The notes under the pieces were generated by a model. The model did no database searches, was not told where the DNA came from, and saw only the letters and a list, made by a program, of their open reading frames with translations. This document shows positions 1 to 8,564 of a DNA stretch of 64,000 bases, one piece after another. The translations under genes were made by a program, and so were the position numbers. The stretch covers positions 992,001-1,056,000 of the forward strand of contig NZ_FQWB01000001.1 of the NCBI RefSeq assembly GCF_900129545.1. The letters run 5' to 3'. Source of the stretch: Flavobacterium fluvii. Lineage in GTDB: Bacteria; Bacteroidota; Bacteroidia; Flavobacteriales; Flavobacteriaceae. Every line of letters begins with the position of its first letter. The stretch's first letter is position 1.

Positions 1-3000
1 AGGGAGTGTCCATTTGAATTTGCTTCCCTCGTTAAATTTGGATTCCACCCAAATTTTTCCTTTATGATGTTCTATGATTTTTTTGCAATGCGATAATCCT
101 ATACCGGTTCCTTGGTATTTGTTTCGGTTGTTCAATCGTTTAAAAATTACGAATATTTTGTCTTTGTCTTGCTCTTCAATCCCGATTCCATTGTCTTCGA
201 TTGAAAACAGCCAATTGTTTTCTTCTTTTGTTGCGGCTATTTTTATTTTTGGTGGTAGGTCTTTTTTTCGGAATTTATTGGCATTACTAATCAAATTTTG
301 AAAAAGTTGCCTCATTTCGGTTGGATTACCTTCGATGACGGGCAGGTTTTTGTATTCGACAACAGCATTGCTTTCTTTTAAACTAACGTCCATGTCGGCG
401 AGGACATGGGCAACAATTTCATTACAGTCAACACTGTTGCTTTTTCTTTCCTTGCCAATTCTGGAGTAGTCCAATAGCCCTTTGACCAATATCTGCATAC
501 GAGCCGTGGAACCGACAATGAATTCCAAATACTGTTTTTGGTCTTCATCCAGCTTTTTACCCAGCTCTTCTTGAAGCATCTCTATACATTGAATTACGGT
601 AATCAATGGTTCCTGTAAATCGTGGGAAGCAATATAGGCGAATTGCTCCAACTCGGTGTTTTGAAATTCGAGTGTTCGGTTTTTTGCCAGCATTTCTTCT
701 TGCATGGCACTTCGTTCATTGATGTTTCTCATTGTGCCTTCTACATAGAGTGGTTTTCCATTAGAATCACGCACAGTACGAGCATTTAGAGAGATAGCCA
801 ATATATTGCCTTCGCCATCAATATATCGGGTATCAAAATCGCTTACATATCCGTTCCTTTTTAATAAACCAAGTATTGTTTCACGGTCTTCTGGATTATA
901 ATATAATAATGAAGTTGAATTCCCTATGACGTCAGATCGCTTCATGTTAAAGTTTCTTTCAAACGATGGACTCAGGTCGATTACGATTCCGTCTAGTTCT
1001 GTTTTGTAATAGACGTCTTCAAAATTTTCATAGATGGAACGGAATTTTGCCTCACTTTCCTTTATTTTTTCGGTGGCTTCCAGCAAATGCTTTTCATTGA
1101 GGATTCTTTCGCTTATATTACGTCTGGTGCCTTCCACATAAATAGGTTTGCCATCGGCGTTATGAACAAGTTTTGCGTTGACGGATAAATAAACGGAATC
1201 TCCATTGGCTGTGATAAAACGTTCCTGATAGTCAATGATTTGTTGCTCTTTCAACATAATTTCATAAAAACGATCTACATCGGCAATGTCATAATAGTAA
1301 TCCCTGATGTTTTTGCCAATCATTGATTCCTGTTTTTGATGCAAATGTTTTTCCACTGAAGGACCGATTTCTAGAATAGTGCCTTCTATATCTTTCTTGA
1401 AATAAATGTCCAAGGAATTTTCATAGATGGAACGGAATTTTTCTTCACTTTTTAGAAGTTTTTCTTCGGATAGTTTGGTTTCTATCGCTTTGGAAATAAT
1501 GCCGGATATTACTTCTATTAATTTGACTTCTTCATCCAGAAATGAATATTCCTTTTTCAAGTTCTTTTCATCAAAATAGCCCACTTCTATGCTGCCGCAT
1601 TCTTCTCCATTTACGCTAATCGATTTACGGACAAACCATTCGCTTTTCTGGTAATTGGCAGAAACGAACTCTTTTGCTTTTAATTGGATTCGACAATAGC
1701 TAATTTCCGGAAATTGCATCCCTTTTGGGATAATGTTAATACAGGCTTCCAGTTTTTTAAATTTTGGAAGTGATTTGTCGTAAAAGATTTCCGAAATTGT
1801 ATAGAGGCAGTTGAGTTCTTTTATGCGTTCATTAAGAGAAAGGTTGTTTTTTTTCAACTCTGTTTCTTTTAATTTTAATTCGGTAATATTGGTGACAATC
1901 GTGATTACTCCAATGATGTTTCCTTCTCGATTTTTGATCGGGGATTTATGGATTTTCCAATATCTTCCTTCGTCGTCTTTTTCCTCGCTAAAAAAGGGAA
2001 CTCCTTTTAAAACGGATTGGTAAGCCGAATTGATTTCTTCTTTTCGGTTTTCTTTTGTAATGAATTCGATATGATTTTTTCCGATTTTTATTTCGGTACC
2101 ATACTCTTTTTTCATATACCTTGCATGGGTCGAATTGAAACTTAGATAGTTTAAATTGGTGTCCAGGGAGGAAATACTGATGCCGTTTGGACTTTCGATG
2201 GTAGCTTGTAAAATAGCATTTTTTAGATTGTTTTCCTGCTCGCTTATTTTTAATTCGCTCCTTTTGTTCGTTTTTTCGTCCAATATTGCTTTTAAAAACA
2301 AGATTGAGACCATATTTACAAATAAAAACAATTGTAACATGAAAAAATCTTTATTCCAATCACTGAAAATAAACCCGCCCATATGATGACCTGTGCAATA
2401 TATGGCTATGATTGTAATTATTATGGTTATTAGAGTGATAATTTTCATCCCGAATCGACAGGCCGCCCATATCAATAAAAAGTAAAGAATGGATTCGTTG
2501 TTGGCATGTGATTCAAAAATATATAATGATAGGGATAGGGTAGAAATGATTAGGAGAAAGACTTCGGCTTTTTTTGCTGCAGACCATCCCGTTAATTCTT
2601 TGGTATTGGCTAACCAGGAAAGTACGAATGGCGTGAATAAAATGGAACCCAAAGTATTTCCCCTGAGCATATTGTTCCAGATTAAAATACAATTATCCAG
2701 AGTGAAATAGGGAGTCATTGCAAGCGGAATAAAACCAAGGCTAACACTTATAAAAGTTCCCAATAAACAGGCAATAGTAAAAAACAGGACATTTTTTTCG
2801 CTGTCGAAAGGATATTTGTTTTTGCACCACAATTGCGTCAAATAAGAAACAAGAAATGCATTAAGACCGGCTATTATTGGTCTGATGATACATAATATCG
2901 TGGGTTTGATAATTTCTTCAAATGTCGTGGCATTTTGAAAATCACTTTGATACAAACTTATGGAAAATAGTAAACTGCCTATTGCAACTCCAAGGATTGC

Positions 3001-3201
3001 TTTTCGTCCAAAGAGCAAAATTGCAGCTATGGAAAAACCCATTACGGGAAAAAAAGGAAGTATTTTAATTTCGGTAACAAATATATATAGGGATAATTTG
3101 GCAATAATAAAATACATAATTGTCGTAAAGGCGACAATTCTGGTCGTCGAATTTAGAAATGCTGGGATGTAGAAATCCCCGTTATTTTTATTTTCGTCCA
3201 T
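1..3201 (-). CDS. MASE1 / multi-PAS sensor histidine kinase (3' end outside window)
   Basis: The reading frame is open from an ATG at 3201 to the window edge, giving 1067 codons without a stop. Residues about 15-310 hold many hydrophobic segments with a MASE1-like pattern (FFPVMGFSIAAILLFGRKA). Then follow a PAS domain (about 345-470), a GAF-like region (about 475-600), two similar PAS domains each ending in a PAC-like VEGTxRNI motif (about 605-840), a HisKA box (YIASHDLQEPL, phospho-acceptor His) and a HATPase with N (LISNANKF), G1 (EDNGIGI) and G2 (GTGIGLS) boxes. The last visible residues (KFKWTLP) look like the end of the ATPase domain, so little is probably missing. It is a membrane sensor kinase of unknown signal. 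No response regulator is adjacent on the visible side. Confidence 0.93.
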   Translation of the reverse strand, partial: MDENKNNGDFYIPAFLNSTTRIVAFTTIMYFIIAKLSLYIFVTEIKILPFFPVMGFSIAAILLFGRKAILGVAIGSLLFSISLYQSDFQNATTFEEIIKPTILCIIRPIIAGLNAFLVSYLTQLWCKNKYPFDSEKNVLFFTIACLLGTFISVSLGFIPLAMTPYFTLDNCILIWNNMLRGNTLGSILFTPFVLSWLANTKELTGWSAAKKAEVFLLIISTLSLSLYIFESHANNESILYFLLIWAACRFGMKIITLITIIITIIAIYCTGHHMGGFIFSDWNKDFFMLQLFLFVNMVSILFLKAILDEKTNKRSELKISEQENNLKNAILQATIESPNGISISSLDTNLNYLSFNSTHARYMKKEYGTEIKIGKNHIEFITKENRKEEINSAYQSVLKGVPFFSEEKDDEGRYWKIHKSPIKNREGNIIGVITIVTNITELKLKETELKKNNLSLNERIKELNCLYTISEIFYDKSLPKFKKLEACINIIPKGMQFPEISYCRIQLKAKEFVSANYQKSEWFVRKSISVNGEECGSIEVGYFDEKNLKKEYSFLDEEVKLIEVISGIISKAIETKLSEEKLLKSEEKFRSIYENSLDIYFKKDIEGTILEIGPSVEKHLHQKQESMIGKNIRDYYYDIADVDRFYEIMLKEQQIIDYQERFITANGDSVYLSVNAKLVHNADGKPIYVEGTRRNISERILNEKHLLEATEKIKESEAKFRSIYENFEDVYYKTELDGIVIDLSPSFERNFNMKRSDVIGNSTSLLYYNPEDRETILGLLKRNGYVSDFDTRYIDGEGNILAISLNARTVRDSNGKPLYVEGTMRNINERSAMQEEMLAKNRTLEFQNTELEQFAYIASHDLQEPLITVIQCIEMLQEELGKKLDEDQKQYLEFIVGSTARMQILVKGLLDYSRIGKERKSNSVDCNEIVAHVLADMDVSLKESNAVVEYKNLPVIEGNPTEMRQLFQNLISNANKFRKKDLPPKIKIAATKEENNWLFSIEDNGIGIEEQDKDKIFVIFKRLNNRNKYQGTGIGLSHCKKIIEHHKGKIWVESKFNEGSKFKWTLP

Positions 3202-3706
3202 TTTATTTGTTTACAGATTTCTTCTCCATGCAATCAATAGTTGAATTTTATTGATACCAGCTTTAATTCAATTTGTTAATCAATAATATTTGTAAGTTAA
3301 AGATTTTTTATTGTTGCAAGTATGTGTTTTATGTGTGTATAATTGCAATCAGACATTATATTATTAACCTGTTGCGCGTAATTTTTTAAAAACTAATTTC
3401 ATGTAATTATAAATTACCCTGGAAATTTTCAAACAATCATTTTATATTTAAGGCAAATTTGCGATGTTTAGTGGTTAGTTTGATAACCAAAATACAAGTA
3501 TAAATGACCAAAATTGTGTTTTTGAATTTTTTTGAAGTATTGGGTATTCTCAAAATAGAAAAAGAATGTTCTTGTAAGTGTTTTTTTTGAGTATATTGGA
3601 TGGATTTGTGGTTTTCAAGAAAAACCAAGAGAAAGAAGTAATGGGCTAAAAGCAAAAATCCGTCCCAATTTTTATCGGGACGGATTTGATATTGTTTGTT
3701 TGAAGA
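3202..3706. other. Intergenic region with no convincing gene
   Basis: This 505-bp AT-rich spacer separates the sensor kinase from frr. A 72-codon open frame on the minus strand (3437-3655) has no recognisable family and a skewed composition, and I do not consider it a gene. The only clear structure is the terminator at 3654-3690. Confidence 0.6.
3650..3690 (-). terminator. Rho-independent terminator of pyrH-frr
   Basis: Perfect 9-bp arms ATCCGTCCC (3658-3666) and GGGACGGAT (3677-3685) flank a 10-nt loop. On the minus strand the stem is followed by a T run, just after the frr stop. Confidence 0.85.
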
Positions 3707-4270
3707 TTATACCTTCATAATTTCGGCTTCCTTAATAGCAAGATGCTCGTCAATTTTTTTGATAAAACTATTGGTCAGGTTTTGAACTTCTTCTTCGGCG
3801 CTTTTGCAAATATCTTCCGAAGTTCCTTCTTTTTCCAGTTTTTTAATTTCAGTATTGGCGTCTTTACGTGCATTTCTGATTCCGATTTTTGCATCTTCCG
3901 CTTCTGATTTGGCTTGTTTTGCCAATTCACGTCTTCTGTCCTCTGTCAAAGGCGGAACGCTGATAATGATTACGTCTCCATTGTTCATTGGATTGAAACC
4001 TAGATTAGCAATCATTATTGCTTTTTCTATAGTGTGCAACATATTTTTTTCGAATGGTTGCAGTGTAATGGTTCTTGCATCTGGAACGCTAATCTTTGAT
4101 ACTTGCGAAAGAGGAGTTGCAGATCCGTAATAATCTACAAAAACACTTCCCAACATTGCGGGAGATGCTTTTCCGGCACGGATATTCAAGAATGCTTTTT
4201 CTAAATGGGCAATAGAACCCGCCATGGATTCTTGTGTACTATCTAAAATAAATTCTATTTCTTCAGTCAT
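3707..4270 (-). CDS. frr: Ribosome recycling factor
   Basis: 187 residues, the usual length for this family. RRF works with EF-G in the cytoplasm to split the post-termination ribosome. Family hallmarks are the N-terminal helix with LNIRAGKASPAML, the VPDARTITLQPFEK block and the C-terminal helical region (PPLTEDRRRELAKQAK, RNARKD). It lies 91 bp downstream of pyrH on the same strand, a common pyrH-frr pairing, and shares the terminator downstream. The spacer to pyrH holds a dispersed repeat. Confidence 0.97.
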   Translation of the reverse strand: MTEEIEFILDSTQESMAGSIAHLEKAFLNIRAGKASPAMLGSVFVDYYGSATPLSQVSKISVPDARTITLQPFEKNMLHTIEKAIMIANLGFNPMNNGDVIIISVPPLTEDRRRELAKQAKSEAEDAKIGIRNARKDANTEIKKLEKEGTSEDICKSAEEEVQNLTNSFIKKIDEHLAIKEAEIMKV

Positions 4271-4291
4271 ATTTTTTAAGATTTCAGATTT

Positions 4292-4319
4292 GCTTCGCCA
4301 GTTCGCTGACGCTCGAGTC
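4292..4319. repeat. Dispersed spacer repeat (CTTCGCCAGTTCG family)
   Basis: The pyrH-frr spacer carries a segment beginning GCTTCGCCAGTTCG and ending CTCGAGTC, flanked by two copies of a CAGATTTCAGAT-like sequence. Related segments occur in the tyrS leader (18278-18310) and, in reverse complement, inside the FAD-protein gene (48148-48177). Confidence 0.55.
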
Positions 4320-4361
4320 AGATTTCAGATGTGTTGCAATCTGCAAACTGCCGTCTGCTAT

Positions 4362-5069
4362 TTATATATTTACTTCTGTTCCTACATTTTCTCCATCACA
4401 AATTTTCAACAAGTTGCCTTGTTTGTTCATGTCAAAAATTACGATGGGAAGTTTATTTTCTTGGCTCAACGTGAATGCCGTGGTGTCCATGACGTTCAAT
4501 CCTTTTTTCAATACATCTTCAAAAGAGATGTAGTTGAATTTTGTTGCAGAGGCATCTTTTTCCGGATCGGCAGTGTAAACACCGTCAACACGCGTTCCTT
4601 TAAGGATTACATCGGCATTGATTTCCACGCCACGCAAAACCGCAGCGGTGTCGGTCGTGAAATACGGGTTTCCTGTTCCTGCTCCAAAAATCACGATTCT
4701 CCCTTTTTCAAGGTGACGATCGGCTCTTCTTTTGATGTAAGGCTCGGCAATGGACTCCATTTTCAAGGCTGTTTGCAAACGCGTTTTCATCCCTTTTTCT
4801 TCCAGTGCTCCTTGTAATGCCATTCCATTTATCACGGTGGCCAACATTCCCATATAATCGCCTTGAACGCGATCCATGCCGTTGCTTGCACCGGCAACAC
4901 CTCTAAAAATATTTCCTCCGCCTATAACGATGGCTATTTCTACGCCTTTGTCATGCACTTTTTTGATTTCATCGGCATATTCGGCTAATCTTGCGGGATC
5001 AATGCCATATTGTCTTTCGCCCATTAACGCTTCACCACTTAATTTCAGAAGAATTCTTTTGTACTTCAT
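4362..5069 (-). CDS. pyrH: UMP kinase
   Basis: 235 residues, full length for bacterial UMP kinase of the amino-acid-kinase fold, which phosphorylates UMP to UDP in pyrimidine synthesis. Visible motifs are the N-terminal KLSGEALMG, the glycine loop [23 protein letters not shown] for nucleotide binding and the [12 protein letters not shown] segment. A good -7 box (TATATTTG on the minus strand, 5100-5093) lies 24 bp before the ATG. It is transcribed with frr. Confidence 0.97.
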   Translation of the reverse strand: MKYKRILLKLSGEALMGERQYGIDPARLAEYADEIKKVHDKGVEIAIVIGGGNIFRGVAGASNGMDRVQGDYMGMLATVINGMALQGALEEKGMKTRLQTALKMESIAEPYIKRRADRHLEKGRIVIFGAGTGNPYFTTDTAAVLRGVEINADVILKGTRVDGVYTADPEKDASATKFNYISFEDVLKKGLNVMDTTAFTLSQENKLPIVIFDMNKQGNLLKICDGENVGTEVNI

Positions 5070-5092
5070 TACTTTTTTTTAGTTGAGTTGTG

Positions 5093-5100
5093 CAAATATA
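5093..5100 (-). promoter_or_regulatory. -7 box of pyrH promoter
   Basis: TATATTTG on the minus strand matches the Bacteroidota TAnnTTTG box exactly. No clear TTG was found at the -33 position. Confidence 0.5.
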
Positions 5101-5485
5101 GTCATAATCTGTTTTTTGAAATAATGTTTTTTAAAAAATACTATTTGATTTTATTCAAAGGTTTTTTTGTGAAGAATATTCTTTTGGCAATCTAATAAAT
5201 GTTGCCAAATTTTATTTTTAAAGCAGTGAATTTGTGTGTAATAAATGAAAATCACGAAAAATGCAGAAGCCAAGTCATTATTTAAAACCAGAATAATTCC
5301 TGTGAAGCTTGATTTTAAAAGGGAAAACACGACCTTGAAAATTTATATAAAAAAACAAACTTAATTGGGTTTTTTTATATAAAAAATTGTAAATTAGTGA
5401 CCTCAACCAAATCTACTTTTATTGCTTTAAATTTACTTTTCTTATCGGTGTTCAATAATTGTTTAACGACTTAAAAAACATCAAA
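5101..5485. other. AT-rich intergenic region with a doubtful 39-codon frame
   Basis: Between pyrH and the 25-codon frame at 5486 the sequence is very AT-rich. A 39-codon frame (5245-5364, MKITKNAEAK start) is rich in Lys and Ile, ends just before a T run and could be chance or a gene remnant. No database family is recognised. Confidence 0.4.
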
Positions 5486-5563
5486 ATGAAAAATTTATTT
5501 GAAAGATTCTACGATTACATTTCAACTATTTTGTTTGGAGGTAAAAGAACGTCTCATTATTAA
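5486..5563 (+). CDS. Possible 25-residue amphipathic microprotein
   Basis: An ATG after an A-rich leader opens a 25-codon frame (MKNLFERFYDYISTILFGG, ending KRTSHY). It has an acidic/basic start, an aromatic-hydrophobic middle and a basic tail, which would suit a small membrane-associated or amphipathic peptide. It stands alone in a 600-bp gap and is followed by a hairpin at 5621-5669. I know no family for it, and its reality rests only on its isolated position, leader and composition. Confidence 0.35.
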   Translation: MKNLFERFYDYISTILFGGKRTSHY

Positions 5564-5620
5564 TTAACGGCGTTTTATCACCTAAAATAAGTAGTGTATG
5601 GAATAAAAATACTTTGATTT

Positions 5621-5675
5621 ATAACAAAACACATTGCAAATTGAAGTTTGCATTTGTTATGTGTTTTAGTTTTTA
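5621..5675. terminator. Hairpin between the small frame and truB, probably bidirectional terminator
   Basis: Arms ATAACAAA (5621-5628) and TTTGTTAT (5652-5659), with an inner TGCAAA/TTTGCA stem, form a bulged hairpin. T-rich sequence follows on the plus strand. It lies directly past the truB stop. Confidence 0.55.
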
Positions 5676-5680
5676 ATTTA

Positions 5681-6376
5681 TTATTGGACTAAACTTTGTT
5701 CGAATAAAGTTACGTCTATAGCATCATTTACGCTGTAATCGCCAATTTTTGTTCTGCGCAACACAGTCAAGTGTGAGCCTGAATCCATTGCTTTGCCAAA
5801 ATCATAGGCCAAGGAACGGATGTATGTTCCTTTACTGCAAACCACTCTGAAATCAACTTCAGGAAGTGCAATTCGGGTGATTTCGAATTCGTGAATGGTT
5901 GTTTTTCGACTGGCTATTTCTATTGTTTCTCCGGCTCGTGCGTGTTCGTATAAGCGAACGCCGTCTTTTTTTATGGCAGAAAAGATAGGTGGCTTTTGGT
6001 CAATTTCTCCCAAGAACTGTTTTACGGTTTCGTGAATTAAGGATTCGTCAATATGCGAAGTGTCGAAAGTTTCGTCTATTTCGGTTTCTAAATCGTAGGA
6101 TGGTGTAGTGGCTCCAATATAAAAAGTTCCCGTGTATTCTTTGGCTTGGCCTTGCAGTTCCGTTATTCTTTTGGTGAATTTCCCGGTGCAAACCAGTAAT
6201 AATCCACTGGCCAAAGGGTCTAAAGTTCCAGCGTGCCCAATTTTGAATTTTTTGGGAAGCCCTGCTTTGTTGATTAGGGCATATTTTAATTTATTGACGG
6301 CTTGAAAGGAAGTCCAATGTAAAGGTTTGTCAATCAAGATGATTTGTCCGTTCAAGAAGTCTTCTGCAGTTTTCAA
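5681..6376 (-). CDS. truB: tRNA pseudouridine(55) synthase
   Basis: 231 residues. TruB converts U55 of the tRNA T-loop to pseudouridine. The catalytic motif GHAGTLDPLASGLL (Asp about residue 53) is intact, preceded by the IDKPLHWTSF block, and followed by the KxPPIFSAIKKDGVRLYEHAR and SKGTYIRSLAYDFG motifs. There is no C-terminal PUA extension, as usual in this phylum. It starts 6 bp after uppP stops, in a uppP-truB unit. Confidence 0.96.
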   Translation of the reverse strand: MKTAEDFLNGQIILIDKPLHWTSFQAVNKLKYALINKAGLPKKFKIGHAGTLDPLASGLLLVCTGKFTKRITELQGQAKEYTGTFYIGATTPSYDLETEIDETFDTSHIDESLIHETVKQFLGEIDQKPPIFSAIKKDGVRLYEHARAGETIEIASRKTTIHEFEITRIALPEVDFRVVCSKGTYIRSLAYDFGKAMDSGSHLTVLRRTKIGDYSVNDAIDVTLFEQSLVQ

Positions 6377-6382
6377 GGGAAA

Positions 6383-7207
6383 TTATTTTAAGTATGAAAA
6401 GTAAATCAACAAAAAGGTTCCCATAATAATTCGATACCAACCCCAAGGTTTGAAACCAAATTTATTGATTATTCCAATGAAGAATTTGATGGCTAAAATG
6501 GCAACTATAAAAGCAACTATGTTTCCAATCAAAAACATCATGATATTATCGTTTGATTTTAAAATCAATTCATAACCTTTCATTTGTGAAGTTTCATAAG
6601 TTTTCAGAAAAACTGAATAACAAGTTACCGCCAGCATTGTTGGAACTGCCAGAAAAAACGAAAATTCCGCTGCCGTATTACGTGATAATTCTTGTTGCAT
6701 TCCGCCAATTATGGAAGCCGCAGATCGACTTGTTCCGGGCATCATCGCCAAGCATTGCCAAAAACCAATCGTCACCGCTTTTTTTACGGTAATGTCTTCT
6801 TCATTTACAATAGTGGTTTTGTCCTTGAAATGTTGGTCAACAAAAAGCAGAATCACTCCTCCTAGAATTAAAACTATCGCGATAGGAATAGGATCACCCA
6901 AAACGGCTTCAATTTTGTCATCGAATAATTTTCCCAAGACCAAGGCTGGAATTACGGCAAAAGCCAATTTGGTATAAAAGTTAATTCCGATTTTTAAGGT
7001 AGGGAAAGCCAAGAATTTCTTCCAATATAAAACCACGACGGCCAAAATGGCGCCAAATTGAATCGATACTTGAAAAAGTTTTACGAAATCATCCTCTTGG
7101 ATTCCAAAATAGGAACTCGTAAAAATCATGTGAGCTGTGGAAGAAATAGGAAGATATTCTGTTAATCCCTCAATAATGGCAATAATGATGGCTTGAAATG
7201 TATTCAT
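6383..7207 (-). CDS. uppP: Undecaprenyl-diphosphate phosphatase (UppP/BacA)
   Basis: 274 residues with about eight hydrophobic segments. The inner-membrane enzyme dephosphorylates undecaprenyl pyrophosphate so the lipid carrier can be reused for peptidoglycan and surface glycans. Both signature motifs are present: EGLTEYLPISSTAHM near residue 13 and PGTSRSAASIIGG in the middle. It lies between the DUF3098 gene and truB, an arrangement common in Flavobacteriaceae. Confidence 0.96.
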   Translation of the reverse strand: MNTFQAIIIAIIEGLTEYLPISSTAHMIFTSSYFGIQEDDFVKLFQVSIQFGAILAVVVLYWKKFLAFPTLKIGINFYTKLAFAVIPALVLGKLFDDKIEAVLGDPIPIAIVLILGGVILLFVDQHFKDKTTIVNEEDITVKKAVTIGFWQCLAMMPGTSRSAASIIGGMQQELSRNTAAEFSFFLAVPTMLAVTCYSVFLKTYETSQMKGYELILKSNDNIMMFLIGNIVAFIVAILAIKFFIGIINKFGFKPWGWYRIIMGTFLLIYFSYLK

Positions 7208-7248
7208 TTTAGATTTTGGTTTTCAATTGTTGCTATGAATACTGCAAA

Positions 7249-7488
7249 CTATTTTTTAGGATTTTTAAGAATGGCATAAATGGTGATTCCAAAACCAATT
7301 AGAACGGTTGTTGGAGCCAAACGAATTCTTCTAAAATTGAAAATCTCTTCATTAAATACGTTTGGATCATCGCTTCCGCCACCGGACATCAATATGAACC
7401 CAAGCACTATTACTGCAATTCCAATTAACAGGATTTTATAATTTACTTTTTCAAAAAGGAATTCTTGTTTTTGTTCTTTGTCTTTCAT
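7249..7488 (-). CDS. DUF3098 small membrane protein
   Basis: 79 residues with two hydrophobic segments (about 20-36 and 60-74) joined by a loop with GGGSDDPNVFNEEIFNFRR, the family signature. It is a Bacteroidota-specific family of unknown role that normally sits beside ftsX and uppP, as here, which suggests a cell-envelope function. Confidence 0.88.
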   Translation of the reverse strand: MKDKEQKQEFLFEKVNYKILLIGIAVIVLGFILMSGGGSDDPNVFNEEIFNFRRIRLAPTTVLIGFGITIYAILKNPKK

Positions 7489-7505
7489 TTTATTTCTATT
7501 TTTTT

Positions 7506-7535
7506 ACTGAACACTGCGACTGAATACTGAACACT
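7506..7535. repeat. CAGT-type dispersed repeat
   Basis: Read on the minus strand, this ftsX-DUF3098 spacer is a string of AGTGTTCAGT / AGTATTCAGT units. Matching units occur inside leuS at 10215-10239. Confidence 0.55.
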
Positions 7536-8409
7536 AATACAAATCGTCTGTTCTTAAATTCAAAAATCGTTGTGTGGCAAAATAAGTGCTTACCCAAGTA
7601 ATCAGGACACCGACTCCGAAAACCATTAGCAAAACTAAGCCGATAAGTAATTTGTCTTCAAGAATTCCTAAACCCGGGAAATTGGTTTCGATGTAAATCA
7701 AAACGCCAATAAGTGCAATAATGGCCAAACCTGCGCCAATCATGCCTAACTTAATGCTTCTCATCACAAATGGTTTTCGGATGAACGATTTTGTCGCGCC
7801 TACCATTTGCATGGTTTTAATGATGAATCGATTGGAGTGAATGGATAAACGCAAGGAACTGTTAATCAGTAAAACGGCGATGAAGGTCAAGAAGCCGCTT
7901 ATAATCAATATCCACATACTCACTTTTTTGATATTGTCGTTGACCATGTTCACCAATTGTTTGTCATAAACAATATCAGCAATCATGACGTTTTTTCGCA
8001 AGCGATTTTCGATTTTTGAAATACTGTCCCTGATGACATAATCTGCTTTTAGGTGAATATCGTATGAATTTTGCAAAGGATTCGTGCCCAAAAAGGTCAC
8101 AAAATCTTCACCAATAATATCGGTATGTTGTTTTGCGGCCTGCTCTTTGGAAACATAAACGAATGATTTTGCAAAAGGAGCTGTTTTGAGTTCTTTTGCA
8201 AAAGCTTTTATAATAGTGTCGTTCGCATCGTTCTTGAAAAAGACCGTCATAGCGATTTCTTCCTTGAAATCGTCTGCCAATTTCTTGGAATTTATAATGA
8301 AAAAGCCCAGTATTCCCAATAGAAACAACACCAAGAATACACTTAACACTACCGAGAAATAAGAGGAAATTAACCTGCGTTTTTGAAATTTATCAAAGTT
8401 AGAAGTCAT
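7534..8409 (-). CDS. ftsX: Cell division protein FtsX
   Basis: 291 residues. FtsX is the membrane half of the FtsEX ABC-type complex, which couples division to peptidoglycan hydrolase activation. The topology fits: TM1 near residues 17-38, a periplasmic domain (about 40-165) and three further TM segments (about 170-190, 218-240, 260-280). The FtsX signature MQMVGATKSFIRKPF is intact. ftsE is not next to it. It is the first gene of the minus-strand ftsX-DUF3098-uppP-truB group and is divergent from leuS. Confidence 0.95.
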   Translation of the reverse strand: MTSNFDKFQKRRLISSYFSVVLSVFLVLFLLGILGFFIINSKKLADDFKEEIAMTVFFKNDANDTIIKAFAKELKTAPFAKSFVYVSKEQAAKQHTDIIGEDFVTFLGTNPLQNSYDIHLKADYVIRDSISKIENRLRKNVMIADIVYDKQLVNMVNDNIKKVSMWILIISGFLTFIAVLLINSSLRLSIHSNRFIIKTMQMVGATKSFIRKPFVMRSIKLGMIGAGLAIIALIGVLIYIETNFPGLGILEDKLLIGLVLLMVFGVGVLITWVSTYFATQRFLNLRTDDLY

Positions 8410-8499
8410 AGTTTATTGGAATTATGGGGTAAAAATAACAAACAATTTCTTTATTTAAAGTTAATAACGCTCAAACTTTCCACTTTCGTACAATAAATG

Positions 8500-8507
8500 T
8501 AAATTTG
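8500..8507 (+). promoter_or_regulatory. -7 box of leuS promoter
   Basis: TAAATTTG matches TAnnTTTG and lies 57 bp before the leuS ATG. The -33 TTG is not obvious. Confidence 0.45.
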
Positions 8508-8564
8508 CCAGCTTATAATTCAATACATTAAACTTAGCATTAAGCGGTTTTGACTCTTATTATT

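Noticed and set aside
3437..3655. Minus-strand 72-codon open frame before frr
   Set aside because: Low-complexity, Lys/Ile/His-rich product without a recognisable domain or good leader in an AT-rich gap.
4224..4817. Plus-strand 197-codon open frame opposite frr and pyrH
   Set aside because: It lies antisense to two clear housekeeping genes, has no family resemblance and a Cys/Phe-rich composition typical of antisense frames.
8550..8564. TTG start upstream of leuS
   Set aside because: It adds five residues not typical of the family; the ATG at 8565 gives the expected N-terminus.
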